Below, piece after piece: positions 25,290 to 35,376 of a DNA stretch of 64,000 nt. Under the pieces are notes generated by a model. The model was not told the DNA's origin and made no database searches. It saw only the letters and a list, made by a program, of their open reading frames with translations. Made by a program: the position numbers and the translations under genes. Numbering within the stretch: position 1 is the first letter of the stretch; the number at the start of each line of letters is the position of its first letter. The DNA comes from Terfezia claveryi (taxonomy: Eukaryota > Ascomycota > Pezizomycetes > Pezizales > Pezizaceae), in assembly GCA_015179025.1 (NCBI GenBank), contig WHUX01000018.1, positions 434,001 through 498,000 of the forward strand. Direction: 5' to 3'.

Positions 25290-26960
25290 CGAGCGAGCTA
25301 ACCAGCTTCTGTTGTATCAGAATCGCAATGGTTAAGATACCACCACGTTATCTGTCTTGCTCAGCGTGGAACAGAAATCCGCAGCCCCATTTTTTGACAA
25401 GCCTCATCTTGTGCTTCCAATGACAATAATAAAACCCGCAATATGAAAGGAACCCACGATATATATGTCATCAACGAGCTTTGGCGAGGTGCTGTTCGCG
25501 GTACTGCAACCTGAGAGATAGGCAAGTCTCGCTACTGGTAATTTCAGGGCCGCTATATCTTTGACACGGAACTTATCAACCTCATACAGGTAGATAGATA
25601 CCTTAAGAAGTAAAAAGATAACTATCCGTTGGATTGATTGAAGAAACACCATGACAGACAAAGTGGGCAATACTATATGAAAGTGCCTGAAGAATAAATT
25701 CAGCAGTTTGCTGTTCGAGTGTGCTTGGTGTCATCTGACTCTTTAGTTGCCCCCCGGCAAAGAACCTGCTTCTGGTGTCCTGGGCATGGCTACATTAGCA
25801 TGTTTTATTCTGCCGACATTGGCGAGTTCGTGAATATTGCAGTGCCCTAATAGTGGATGGGAGACAATACTGAAGGGGTTGTCATCCCACCATTTAAATC
25901 TCGCAGCTGAAAAAAAATTTTTCTTTGGGAAGTCTGTACGTGTATGGAGCCTTAGGCTATGAGACGGCCCCGTTCCCTCCCCTCTAAAGGTTTGGTACAC
26001 TCACGAAACAATAGGGAATTTGGAAGTTGCATGAGTCGGTGCCTGCGCCATCAGGCCTACTCCAATCCACCAAATTCGAGGGAAAGGTCAACGGCTTTAG
26101 GGTAGGTAACCTAGTTCCCGTAATACAGGTTGTATAGCAGCTTTCCATAGCCATTCCAACATCTCTCTCTTGACTATGTTGTCATTAGCTCTAGTACCAA
26201 GGTGCTTGACCACTGCAGCATAGGAAATTTGGAGCAACGGAATGCTTGCCACTTGTCCTTTCGTAAGAAGCACTATATCACTACAAAGCCTTGTAGAATT
26301 CAATACTCCAATTAGTCCCTCTTGTGCTATTAATAAGTAATACTCCTCGGATGCAGTCCGCCAGAAAGTTTGGAATCTCGGTTTCTGGAGCATATCATCA
26401 AGATCTTTTGTGGCCTTATTTCGCCTGCGAATTTCACCTTGTATCTGCCGTGGGTTATCCATGGAATTAAATGGTGAGTCTAGTTCCTGTCGTAGAACTT
26501 TAGCCAATGTTGGATACTGTTCCATTAGGTCTGATATGTCACTGCCCTGGTCAAGGAGCTGTCCATTTGTAACACTGCAATATAGCTCCTGCAGACGTAT
26601 GCTTTTAACAGTTATGTAATGATACCGCTGCAGCAAGAGATGCCAGGCCGTTGAGTCGTTATCCAGCTAATCCTCAGGCTGTAAAGATCATGACGTAGCT
26701 AGCGGTATTAGATGAGTGGCATCATGTGAGAGCGAGCAAGCATGTTCACTAGTAGCAGAGGGTCTAAAACCAACATTTCTGCAGCACTTTTAGCTGCAAG
26801 TATTCGTGTCAATATTTGGGCACTAGGAGTACTCCAGGAGACAAATCAGGCAGTAATGGTGATCTCTGAGTCCTGAAAATACCCAGTTCGCTCATATCGT
26901 CTACTCAAATTGCCAGCAAGGTTGTTCAACAAAGGCCGAGTTCTTCCCTAAAAAGGACTA
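25290..26960 (-). pseudogene. Decayed TPR-CHAT paralog
   Basis: Read 5' to 3' on the - strand, the order matches the intact gene at 15894-20858. First comes a last TPR unit (LLNNLAGNLSRRYERTG, about 26930), then the FVSWSTPSAQILTRILAAKS linker, the NGQLLDQGSDISDL segment (about 26560), WWIGVGLMAQAP (about 26060), the His motif HFVCHG (about 25660), and VKDIAALKLPVARLAYLSGC (about 25540). A tail like SKTDNVVVS ends it near 25320. Several stops and frame changes interrupt it. In the cysteine motif LSACST has become LSGCST. Most of the TPR array is missing, so this is a 5'-truncated relic. Confidence 0.85.
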
Positions 26961-29190
26961 ACAAGGCTAAGGTTATTTCCTCCATACCGGCCTTATCTTC
27001 GTTTATACCTACTGTGCAAACAACTCACTCATAGTATATTCAACATGGGTAGAAAATTGCTTACCTGGCGGTAACAGAATTACTGTACCCGACTGCGCTC
27101 TTTCAGACTTAATGTTAATTGTGAAAAGTTCCTCGTCAGCTCTACGTACCTACACATATCACGGGACAGCGATAGCTAAAGCAATAGATGTTTGATGTCA
27201 ACACAACCCACGCTGCCTGATGTGCTGGTACACAAATATCTGTTGACGTTAAGGGATGATTGCAGTACAATCACTTGAAGTACTCTACACTTGGGTGGTG
27301 ATCCCCAAGACAAGTTGACATAGGAGCTATCTTTTTTAAAAAAATGCGTTAAAGCCAGAAGTATTATCTGTACTTCCGTGTCTATGAGCTACGTAGTTGG
27401 TTAGCAGAAGTTGTGATTTCGATTATGTGTGGGGTAGAGCGCTTAGGTGTTTTAGTCTCAGTCATTTCTACACAGCCAAAGTCCACATATAATATTCTTG
27501 ATGCAGTAAACAAATATTGCAATAGCTACCGCGAACACCCAAAGATGACTTACTCGATACTAGGAGGGAGTGATAGATAGTAGGACTATAAGCTGGCTTT
27601 CTCCGGCAGAAAGGGAGGAATAGTACTCTGGCCATGGCTATTGCGTGTGTTCATGGTAGAAACAAAGCAATGGCTGAGGGGTCCTGCGGATTCTCTACTT
27701 TGAGCCAGCCAGTGGTTCATTATGATAAGTCAGCTCTAGACCAAGCAAGGTGTGCTGGGCTATTGTTGAGGGTAACCCACCGCCCCATATCAAATACGCC
27801 TTCGGCCACGACACACAACTCAAGTCTACCAGCCGACTGCAGCCGTCGTAGGCACTTCACAAATTATTCTCCGCACTCGTAAGTCCCCTTTAAGCCAGTT
27901 CACATGAAAACTCTCCGAGTTCTATGTTTGGTTGCATATCCAAGTCACGTTGCATTACACTGTCAGATACTTGTATGCTGTTATTCGCCGCTAGAGACAG
28001 TCTGATGGATGGAACCTTAGCACAGCGTACATAGCTATGGAACAACCCTGTCGGTAGTATCACATATCTCGTCTCTCGATACCCTACATCCTAGACCAGG
28101 CTCGAGTGTTCTTTCGATATTATCCATTGCAAAAGAATAAGGATAGAAAAAGCTGTTTCCTTGATTCCGCCTATCGTGGTTTTTCTTTCGGCAAACTGTC
28201 GTTATAGATTTCTTAGAGGCAACATGGCGCTAGGGTCTGAACCGATTGAAAAGAATTGACAAGTAGGCACCCATGTACATATAAATATCCATAGAGGCAT
28301 GAGAAAAACATGAAGGCTGTGGGTGAGACTATAGTCTAGCTAGTAAAGCGACGGGAATGTGGCAGTAGAAGTCATCAATGGCATTAAAAAGACACAAACA
28401 AAAAAGGTGAAGAGGAAGAGGAAAGAGAAAAGGGAGAAGAAGCGAGCAGAGGAAGCTCGGGGGGTAGGATAAGATTGGATAGGATAAGGGGGGGTTATAC
28501 AGAGTACGTGTACTTGACTACTTATTTAGCTGCCTCAGCTTTGTCCCAAACCGGAGAATATATCGAGCAAGATCGCTAGACGGCGGGGTGGAGAGATGAG
28601 ATATGGGTGTGGAATACCGTGCCCAAAACCCTCGTGTCCCCACCAAACGGCAGTAAGTGGTACCCGACTGAGGGAGAGTGGTTATATACTTTATCTCCAT
28701 TGAAATAAGTCACAAACCCAGGCTACTCGTGATCGCCGGAACTCCAAGTATTAAAAGGAATAAAAATGAAACGATTCTAGGGATCTGGGAGCACGGTGGA
28801 TCCAGAATCCTATATTGCTATATAATATACCTATCTGCAGAGTAGGACCCCCCACCCTCCCTAAATGCCTTCATTCAGTATTACTACTATCAAATTGAGG
28901 CGAAGAGCGTGGGTTGGTTTTGGAGATCCTGGATACCTACTTAAGGACGGCTTCACCTTAGTTCCGTCAGTCGTGGCAAGTAAAGCAGGTAGTCTCGGAG
29001 AGGAAGGAAATGGGGAAGTCAACTTCCGGGGGGAGGAGTGTGCAAAGTGTTAGGTCACAGAGGTGAAACCAAGGACCACGGCGGACTCCAGACCAGACCA
29101 GTGGCAGCTTGTGGCCTGGGAGGTCGGAGAGGACTGATTGATAAAGGATGGCGACAAGAACGAGAATGGAGGATTAATAAGGATGGTTGA
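26961..29190. other. Gene-free stretch
   Basis: No coding region I can support. A purine-rich run lies at about 28385-28455 and a G run near 28488. The last 300 bases may belong to the LINE relic that follows, but I see no reverse transcriptase motif. Confidence 0.45.
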
Positions 29191-29199
29191 TCCCGCAGA

Positions 29200-29700
29200 A
29201 GGGATGCTCAGCCCTAGGGAAGGGAGCCCTAGAAGTCACACCGAAGGATAGAAGGGTGTTTATATTATCGGGCTCCCAAGGAGCACTAGCGGTAGTACGC
29301 CTGGAAGAGAGGAAAAGCCAGAACAAGTACCTCCGTTGGGGCTCAACAATATCAAGGAGAGGGAAGCAGCGCTAGGCCCAGGAGCAGTTGAATTACGATG
29401 GGTGAAGGCCCATGTGGGGGGAATAAGAGAGACAACAAGCTGGCGAAGGAGGGGGCAGATCAAGTACCAGCCAGGCCTCTGATCACGGAAGGGGGGTCAA
29501 CGCAGGCGTGGGAAAGTGTAGGAAGGAAGAAAGGCAGGCGAAGGTAGCGGGAATGGGTAGAGTGCTAAGGTGGAGCCAGAAGGCACTTGTCAATTATACG
29601 CAATACAGGATTGGGAAGGGAAGGAAACCTGCAGGCGTGGAGACAAGTATTGGACAAGAGGGTCAACCCGAGTTGCCCGAGGTGTGGGAAACCGGAAGGT
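29200..29700 (+). pseudogene. Non-LTR retrotransposon (LINE) RNase H / C-terminal relic
   Basis: Broken frames on the + strand carry an RNase H-like core. ILSGSQGALAVVR (about 29265) corresponds to the DSQ-AL motif with Asp changed to Gly. VELRWVKAHVGG (about 29385-29420), then NKRDNKLAKEGADQ in a shifted frame, match the late RNase H motifs. Downstream, NYTQYRIGKG (about 29590) and NPSCPRCGKPE (about 29665-29690) match the C-terminal zinc-knuckle region of LINE ORF2 proteins. Frameshifts and stops show decay. Confidence 0.65.
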
Positions 29701-30600
29701 ATATAGCCCTATCGTGCATCGCCGGGGATTGGGAAGGAAGGCAGTGGAGTTCGTGGAAGCAGGCTGACGAAAGGGAGAAGTGGATGCGGAGGGTCAATAA
29801 TGGGGACAAGGAAGTTTTTTTTTTCAATAAAAAAGACTCAGTACCCGTATACACCCCACTTTGCAGAGTATGGCGATGGATTGAAGAGCGGGGCAAATTA
29901 ATCTGCCTCACCCGCGCTAATCTATGTGCAAATCTCAGAAAGTGGTGATTGACTTCAATGATGTAGCAGGTAACAGTAGGGAGAATGGAGCTATTCCAAG
30001 TTTTCTATATTATTTCTTAGGTTCGGAAAGCTGGGTGGGAGCGAGCATGTTGGAATAGGGGAACCTTTTAAAAGGAGAAACCATCGGGTCTCGCCATAAC
30101 TTAGGGTTATATCAAATCCCCTCCCCTTTTTGGGGTGTTTTACTAATTTTTATTTAGAGGGTGGTGTTTGCTTGGTTAGATACTCATACGTACAAGAATT
30201 ACCCTGAGTATACAAAGAATTTAATATACTAGAATATGTAGTCACCTAACCAAAAGCTAAACTTTTTTTAGACTTTTCCAAACCTGACGATATAATGATG
30301 AGATGTTAGTATTAGCTTTCTACGGGCCCTTAGTCCCCGCACCTGACACCTCGTCTATGGTAGAGATCCGTAAATACATTCCACGTTTTAACAACGTTAA
30401 TTTACCCTTAGTTCGGTCACATGTACTTCCCTCGTTTCTACTTTTATCAGAACACTAACTTATAGTTTTTTTTACCTGTAGAGTTCTCGGGATTCGAGTT
30501 CACATGTATGTAGCCGAGCCCCGGGATAGGATATTCGGCCCGGCCCGGGCAGCATTTGGGCACCCCTTCAAAGGAACTTGGTTACGGCCCTGTGAGCGTT
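29701..30600. other. Intergenic, AT-rich
   Basis: No gene recognised. The last 100 bases include a GC-rich patch near 30519-30555, just upstream of the TATA box of the next gene. Confidence 0.45.
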
Positions 30601-30610
30601 CACATGAACG

Positions 30611-30620
30611 TTATATATAC
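30611..30620 (+). promoter_or_regulatory. TATA box of the pheromone-like gene
   Basis: TTATATATAC lies 82 nt upstream of the ATG at 30693, a normal fungal distance. A small palindrome, GTTCACATGAAC, sits just before it (about 30598-30609) and may be a regulator site; that is inference. Confidence 0.55.
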
Positions 30621-30692
30621 ATACCTTAACCACCGCCGGGGTTTCTCACCCAAACAGCACACCACAGGACCCATCCCATCTACGACCCCATC

Positions 30693-31556
30693 ATGCGTGC
30701 TCATCCCACCACTAGCCTTTCTCTAGCCACGGTTCTCCTCGGTGCAGTCCATGCCGCCCCCATAGCCCTCCCCGGCTTCGGAGGCAACTTCAACCTCCCC
30801 GTGCCCGGCCAAAACCGCAACCCTGGATCCCTTCTCCAAAGCGGCGTTGCCGGCGCGTTCGCCGATGCCTTCAAAACCACCAACCTCGGCAACTCCGAGT
30901 TCACCTGTTCTCGCAACGGACGCCCCTGCGGCGCGAGTGCCGCCGACCTGGAGCCGGACACGGCAGGCTCAATCGACGATGAAGACGACGCGGGAATCGC
31001 CCGCATTTCCAAGGGCGGCCTCGACCGCGACGAATTCATTGACGTTGCGGGCATAGAGCACACGGTCATCTCTGGCGAAATCTACAATAACGAGTCTGCA
31101 TCCTTCACCGACGCTGCCTTTAGCGACGAAGACGACGTCGAGGTCGACGACGATGACGTACAGTCCGTGCAAAACTTCCAAGCCGCAGACCGCAGCTACA
31201 CCTGCACCCGGAACGGCGTTCCCTGCGGGCAATTCGTGGACGGATCGCAGCAGGAATTGAAGATTGAGCGGACGGCGAGTTGTACGAGGAATGGAGTCCC
31301 GTGTTCGGAGTTTGTGGAGGGGAAAGATGAGGCGGAGAGTTTTACAATCAATAAGAGTAATGATTCGCAGAAGACGTGTACGAGGAATGGGGTCCCGTGT
31401 GATGAGTATGAGAGGTTGAAGGAGAAGGGGGAATTGCCGGATGATAATGAGTATAGGATTACGAATGGGGGAAATGGCGGGAGGGAGATGTTGGATGAGA
31501 CCGTGCAGAGAGGGAAGGGGAAGGTGGGGGGAAGGCCGATCACTGTGAATAACTAA
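30693..31556 (+). CDS. Secreted acidic protein with four C-x3-G-x-P-C repeats (alpha-pheromone-like precursor candidate)
   Basis: A single exon of 287 residues. Residues 1-21 form a signal peptide, probably cut after AVHA. The only eight cysteines fall in four octapeptides: CSRNGRPC (72-79) and three identical CTRNGVPC (171-178, 197-204, 229-236). They are separated by acidic, disordered linkers. The pattern C-x3-G-x-P-C has the spacing of ascomycete alpha-type mating pheromones, which are likewise encoded as repeats in a secreted precursor. Against this, no Lys-Arg Kex2 sites flank the repeats and the bordering Trp is absent (flanks are F/Y-T, A-S, K-T). It could instead be a different repeat peptide precursor or a cell-wall or effector-like protein. 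The Copia LTR starts 46 nt after the stop, so the original 3' UTR is displaced. Confidence 0.72.
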   Translation: MRAHPTTSLSLATVLLGAVHAAPIALPGFGGNFNLPVPGQNRNPGSLLQSGVAGAFADAFKTTNLGNSEFTCSRNGRPCGASAADLEPDTAGSIDDEDDAGIARISKGGLDRDEFIDVAGIEHTVISGEIYNNESASFTDAAFSDEDDVEVDDDDVQSVQNFQAADRSYTCTRNGVPCGQFVDGSQQELKIERTASCTRNGVPCSEFVEGKDEAESFTINKSNDSQKTCTRNGVPCDEYERLKEKGELPDDNEYRITNGGNGGREMLDETVQRGKGKVGGRPITVNN

Positions 31557-31601
31557 GTACATATGTAGGTTGTTGGGTCTGTTTTGAACGAGTATGATAA
31601 T

Positions 31602-31903
31602 TGTTAGAAGGTTGCTCGTGTCATTCCAGCCCATACCTATTAGCTTAACCTTCGCACGGCTCAACCTTCATGTGATCTTCCATATGAACTCACACATGAA
31701 CTCACACATGAACTCACATGTACGTTCATTCATGTATATATAGCTGTGTAATTCCCACCTTACTGGGATCTCGGAGGATATCGATCTATCTCATAGCTGC
31801 TCAATACAAAGCTATTTGCTCATTCACTGTGCTTCTCTACCGCTCTTCCACATTCGTATCTTCCTTCGTTGGACTCACGGCTCTTACCGCTCACCTATTC
31901 TCA
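31602..31903 (+). repeat. 5' LTR of the Copia element
   Basis: About 302 bp, beginning TGTTAGAAGG and ending TTCTCA, bounded on the right by the primer-binding site. It contains a near-tandem TGAACTCACACA repeat (about 31684-31720) and a TATA box (TGTATATATAGC at about 31733) for element transcription. No second LTR is present for comparison, so the right end is inferred from the primer site. Confidence 0.7.
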
Positions 31904-31905
31904 TA

Positions 31906-31920
31906 GGTTATGAGCCCGGA
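31906..31920 (+). other. Primer-binding site complementary to the tRNA-iMet anticodon arm
   Basis: GGTTATGAGCCCGGA lies 2 nt after the LTR end. Its complement contains GGGCTCATAACC, the anticodon stem-loop of initiator tRNA-Met. This matches priming by a half-tRNA, as known for Drosophila copia and yeast Ty5. Confidence 0.65.
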
Positions 31921-31955
31921 TCACGCGCTCTGAGCCTCATACGAATAACACAAAA

Positions 31956-34757
31956 ATGTCTTCTCAAGCTGGACCCTCTAGATCGCGTGCTCGCTCTAAA
32001 ATGCCTGCACAGCCTTCTCAACATCTGTACGATGATGATGATAGTGATGAGGAAATATTGGACACAGTACATGTGTCTAAAGCAGCTCAAAGACCACCAC
32101 CACCACCACCACCTCCACCTCCCCTAGATTTCTCCGCATCTGCAGCGGCAGCTCCCGTTCCGATGCCACCACCAAGAGACTTCAAGTCAAGCGTGAAAAT
32201 CGAACGCCTGACTACATTAGAAGGCTCCAAAAACTACGATCTATGGTCGCAACAGATGTTGATGGTTTTCGATGCTCTAGAAGCCACTCAGGTAGTTGTC
32301 AACGGTTACCAACCACCTGTGAACGCAACAGCTGCAGAACGAGCGAGGCTCAAGCATATTGAGACAGAATCTCTGCTTCTCATAATTCAAGTAGTCTCTG
32401 ACCAAATCATGCTACAAATTGGACGACATAGAACAGCACACAACATCTGGCAATACTTGCGAAAGACTTATTATAAGGACACTCCACTGTCCTTCGTTCA
32501 TGAAATTCATGCCTTCAATTCGCTCTCTTCCACTCTTGACCCTTCTCAGTCAATCTCTGACTTTATTGAAACCTTTGAAACACGGTGGATGCGCCTCCAT
32601 GCGCTTACGTCTAACGCTCGTCCAGACAGCTTCAAAGCTATCTACAGAATGATGTTAGAGAATGAAGAAGCTAAAAGAGAATATCTCCTTGCTTCTCTAG
32701 TAACTCATTATCCCAATGTCGTGGACAATCTAACAACAAAAGATCATCTTACTTATGAAGATCTAAAAGAGAGACTGATTGGCCTTGCCATTAACAACCA
32801 GCTCTCTAACTACAATGGCGGTAATAATACCAATGGCACCAACGGCACCAAAAATGGTAACAATAATAACAATACAGCCCTTGCCGCCAATACCGCCAAT
32901 ACCGCTAAAAACAGCAAGGCCAGAAGAAAGAAATCCGAGCAAGACACAAAAGAAACCACCGAACCCGGTACTAGAGTGTGTACTTACTGCAAGAAACATG
33001 GACATCGATCCAAGGGACACGTCTGGCAAGACTGCAGAAAGCTTAAGCAGGATCAACAGAGCAAGAAAACCACAGCGGCCAAACAAGCTGCTAAAACCAA
33101 TCAAGCTGCTACGACCGAAACAGTTCAGGTAGCTCAAGCTTCCTTCACTTTCGCTGAAGCATTAGTCTCCACTGCATTAGCAACCTCTCAGCCTAATCAA
33201 GGCTCGTACACCTGGAAACTAGACACATGTGCAACGGCACATATGACTTCAGATATAGGACTATTCCACATGATTGAACCATATTCTGGAGTTGTCAAAG
33301 TTGGGGGTAATAACCTCTTACCAGTAGAAGGAAAGGGCACCATCATACTCAATGCTGCTCTACCTAACACAACCAAACCAATACTGCTTACCGACGTTCT
33401 ATACGTTCCTACTCTAAATCACAGCTTATTTGCTTGGAACGCCATCAAATATAAGGCAGTATTGGTCGCAAGAGGCAATGATATTCATATATTCAATAAG
33501 AACAATCTAACATCGCCGATATTGGTTGCGGATATAATGAATAAGTTGCCTTGGATACGCGAAAGTACACTGACTCCGCAAACTCATATAAGCCATGTGA
33601 GCAACTCGCAAGCCCATATTGGCCTTATGAGCTCCTCCGACCTGCCAAATTCATATATACACTGGCATACAGCGCTGGGGCATATAGCCAAACTCGACCC
33701 AATGGTATATTCAGACGGCGAACTCCTACCTAAGACACCGTCTAAGTTCGTATGCCATGCGTGTATTCTCTCAAAATCTACAAATAAAACACCCTCCGCT
33801 CTTTCCGACGTCCGCTCTTCTAGACCTTTCGAGCTCATTCATAGTGACCTAAGCGGAAAACAGCCTACACCGTCTTACGGTAACTCTTTATACTACATCA
33901 CCTTCATAGACGACTTCACCCGTATGTCATGGATGTATTACTTAAAAGCAAAGTCGGATGCATATCAAGTTATTGTTGACTTTATCTCGTATATCCAGAG
34001 ACAGTTTAATACCACTGTGTTATCAGTCTTAACTGACAATGGCGGGGAGTACACCAAAGTAGATACCTACTTCAAACAACAAGGAATACGGCATATAAGG
34101 ACACCACCTTATTCCCACGAATCCAATGGTGTTGCTGAAAGGTATAACCGGTCAATACAGACAATGGTCAGAGGTATGCTCACCTATATCTCCGACAAGA
34201 GATTATGGGCAGAAGCATGCTCAACCGCAGTCTATTTGAAAAACCGTCTGCCGCATAAGCATTTGCAAGGCAAAACCCCATATGAAGTCCTCTATAAGGC
34301 AAAGCCATCAATTAGACACTTACAACCTTTTGGACAGCATTGCTTTGTCCACATCTACGAGGAAAACAGACCTAGTGGCAGCAAACTATATCCACGGGCA
34401 GAAAGTGCAATATTTGTTGGCTATACGGACAGCACCTCTATATATAGAATTCAGCTGAACAGCAGCAAGCATATTAAGACAATAAGAGCGGCTCTTTGCT
34501 TCTTCTTACCAGCGAGCTTACCAGCGAGCTCACAAGCGAGCTTACCAGCGAGCTTACCAGCAAGCCAACAAGCGAGCTTACCAGCGAACGTACCCTCGAG
34601 CTCCAGCGTACAACCGAAAGTACAAGCGAGCTTACCCGCAAATTTACCACTTCCTACAAGTCTACCTCCTACCAGGTCGAACTACGACTTGAGACCTAGA
34701 AAAAAGCCGAAAAGGCAACTTATTCATTATATCCGCAACCAATATCGGCGATGTTAG
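31956..34757 (+). CDS. Copia gag-protease-integrase polyprotein, truncated before RT
   Basis: 933 residues in one frame, with ATG context ACAAAAATG. The order is: a Pro-rich N-terminus; a gag domain from about 32190 (NYDLWSQQMLM, then FETRWMRL); a Cys/His-knuckle-like CTYCKKHGHRSKGHVWQDC (about 32980); and the protease core LDTCATAHMTSD (about 33217). A GAG-pre-integrase HHCC zinc site (WHTALGH to CHAC, 33661-33765) precedes an integrase with Asp at 33846 (HSDLSG), Asp at 34035 (LTDNGGEY) and Glu in NGVAERYN (about 34137). A LPAS-type tandem repeat spans about 34505-34670, followed by RSNYDLRPRKK, the usual spacer before RT. The final 15 or so residues come from inverted DNA, so the frame ends artificially. 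The protease has Cys where DTG/DSG is usual. Confidence 0.88.
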   Translation: MSSQAGPSRSRARSKMPAQPSQHLYDDDDSDEEILDTVHVSKAAQRPPPPPPPPPPLDFSASAAAAPVPMPPPRDFKSSVKIERLTTLEGSKNYDLWSQQMLMVFDALEATQVVVNGYQPPVNATAAERARLKHIETESLLLIIQVVSDQIMLQIGRHRTAHNIWQYLRKTYYKDTPLSFVHEIHAFNSLSSTLDPSQSISDFIETFETRWMRLHALTSNARPDSFKAIYRMMLENEEAKREYLLASLVTHYPNVVDNLTTKDHLTYEDLKERLIGLAINNQLSNYNGGNNTNGTNGTKNGNNNNNTALAANTANTAKNSKARRKKSEQDTKETTEPGTRVCTYCKKHGHRSKGHVWQDCRKLKQDQQSKKTTAAKQAAKTNQAATTETVQVAQASFTFAEALVSTALATSQPNQGSYTWKLDTCATAHMTSDIGLFHMIEPYSGVVKVGGNNLLPVEGKGTIILNAALPNTTKPILLTDVLYVPTLNHSLFAWNAIKYKAVLVARGNDIHIFNKNNLTSPILVADIMNKLPWIRESTLTPQTHISHVSNSQAHIGLMSSSDLPNSYIHWHTALGHIAKLDPMVYSDGELLPKTPSKFVCHACILSKSTNKTPSALSDVRSSRPFELIHSDLSGKQPTPSYGNSLYYITFIDDFTRMSWMYYLKAKSDAYQVIVDFISYIQRQFNTTVLSVLTDNGGEYTKVDTYFKQQGIRHIRTPPYSHESNGVAERYNRSIQTMVRGMLTYISDKRLWAEACSTAVYLKNRLPHKHLQGKTPYEVLYKAKPSIRHLQPFGQHCFVHIYEENRPSGSKLYPRAESAIFVGYTDSTSIYRIQLNSSKHIKTIRAALCFFLPASLPASSQASLPASLPASQQASLPANVPSSSSVQPKVQASLPANLPLPTSLPPTRSNYDLRPRKKPKRQLIHYIRNQYRRC
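34505..34670 (+). repeat. 12-bp-type tandem repeat in the Copia linker
   Basis: Imperfect copies of ACCAGCGAGCTT with CAAGCGAGCTT variants encode LPAS/QAS strings between integrase and the missing RT. Confidence 0.7.
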
Positions 34758-35062
34758 ATTGTTCTTATTGAATATATGAATATCATTGTCTCTTGCGACC
34801 AATACTGCCTTATATTTGATGGCGTTCCAAGCAAATAAGCTGTGATTTAGAGTAGGAACGTATAGAACGTCGGTAAGCAGTATTGGTTTGGTTGTGTTAG
34901 GTAGAGCAGCATTGAGTATGATGGTGCCCTTTCCTTCTACTGGTAAGAGGTTATTACCCCCAACTTTGACAACTCCAGAATATGGTTCAATCATGTGGAA
35001 TAGTCCTATATCTGAAGTCATATGTGCCGTTGCACATGTGTCTAGTTTCCAGGTGTACGAGC
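34712..35062 (-). repeat. 351-bp inverted copy of the Copia protease segment
   Basis: The - strand here matches 33202-33552 over the same length (351 bp). I see a single coding difference, Gly to Asp in the segment ending NDIHIFNKN. The near identity means the inversion is recent or arose in the same event as insertion. Confidence 0.9.
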
Positions 35063-35187
35063 ACATACCAGCCCCTCCTACGCTGATGTAGGTAATCAAG
35101 TCAGCCTCATTAAAAAAACCTATAAAAAACCATGCGAAGATGGAAAAAAAAATGCATAGGTAAAAGAGTACTGAGATTGAATTGTGA

Positions 35188-35376
35188 TCATGATTTGCCT
35201 AGGACAATGTCTCTTAGCATGCAGAGTCTTGGACGTGGTAATGCTTTGGTGCATAAGTCGGCTAAGTTATCATGAGTTGGAATGTGAAGAACAGTGATTT
35301 TCCCAGTTTCCACTAAATCTCGCACATGGTGATATGCAACATCGATGTGCTTGCTTTTATCGCTGATTCGAGGATT
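35188..35376 (-). pseudogene. Copia RNase H C-terminal fragment
   Basis: The - strand encodes KSKHIDVAYHHVRDLVETGK, then HIPTHDNLADLCTKALPRP and a stop at 35188. This is the conserved end of Copia RNase H (KHID, H.VR, P..LAD..TK). It is followed on the - strand by about 110 nt of AT-rich 3' sequence and a purine-rich run (GTAGGAGGGGCTGG, near 35070-35080) that resembles a polypurine tract. It is the 3' end of the element in inverted orientation. Confidence 0.85.

Larger units (their letters stand above)
31602..35376 (+). mobile_element. Scrambled, defective Copia-type LTR retrotransposon
   Basis: From 5' to 3': an LTR (31602-31903), a primer-binding site, and a gag-protease-integrase frame (31956-34757). 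Next come an inverted copy of its own protease segment (34712-35062) and an inverted 3' untranslated/RNase H end (about 35063-35376). Reverse transcriptase and a 3' LTR are absent, so it cannot move by itself. The integrase lies directly after protease and before the missing RT, which is the Copia order. The 5' target sequence is ATAAT (31597-31601). Template switching during reverse transcription could explain the inverted internal pieces. Confidence 0.85.

Noticed and set aside
31378..31416. CRISPR-like or array-like repeats in the pheromone-like gene
   Set aside because: The repeats are in-frame peptide units, too few and unevenly spaced; the genome is eukaryotic.
30969..31664. 231-codon open frame on the - strand over the pheromone-like gene
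   Set aside because: No signal, domain or promoter; the + strand has a signal peptide, TATA box and repeat structure.
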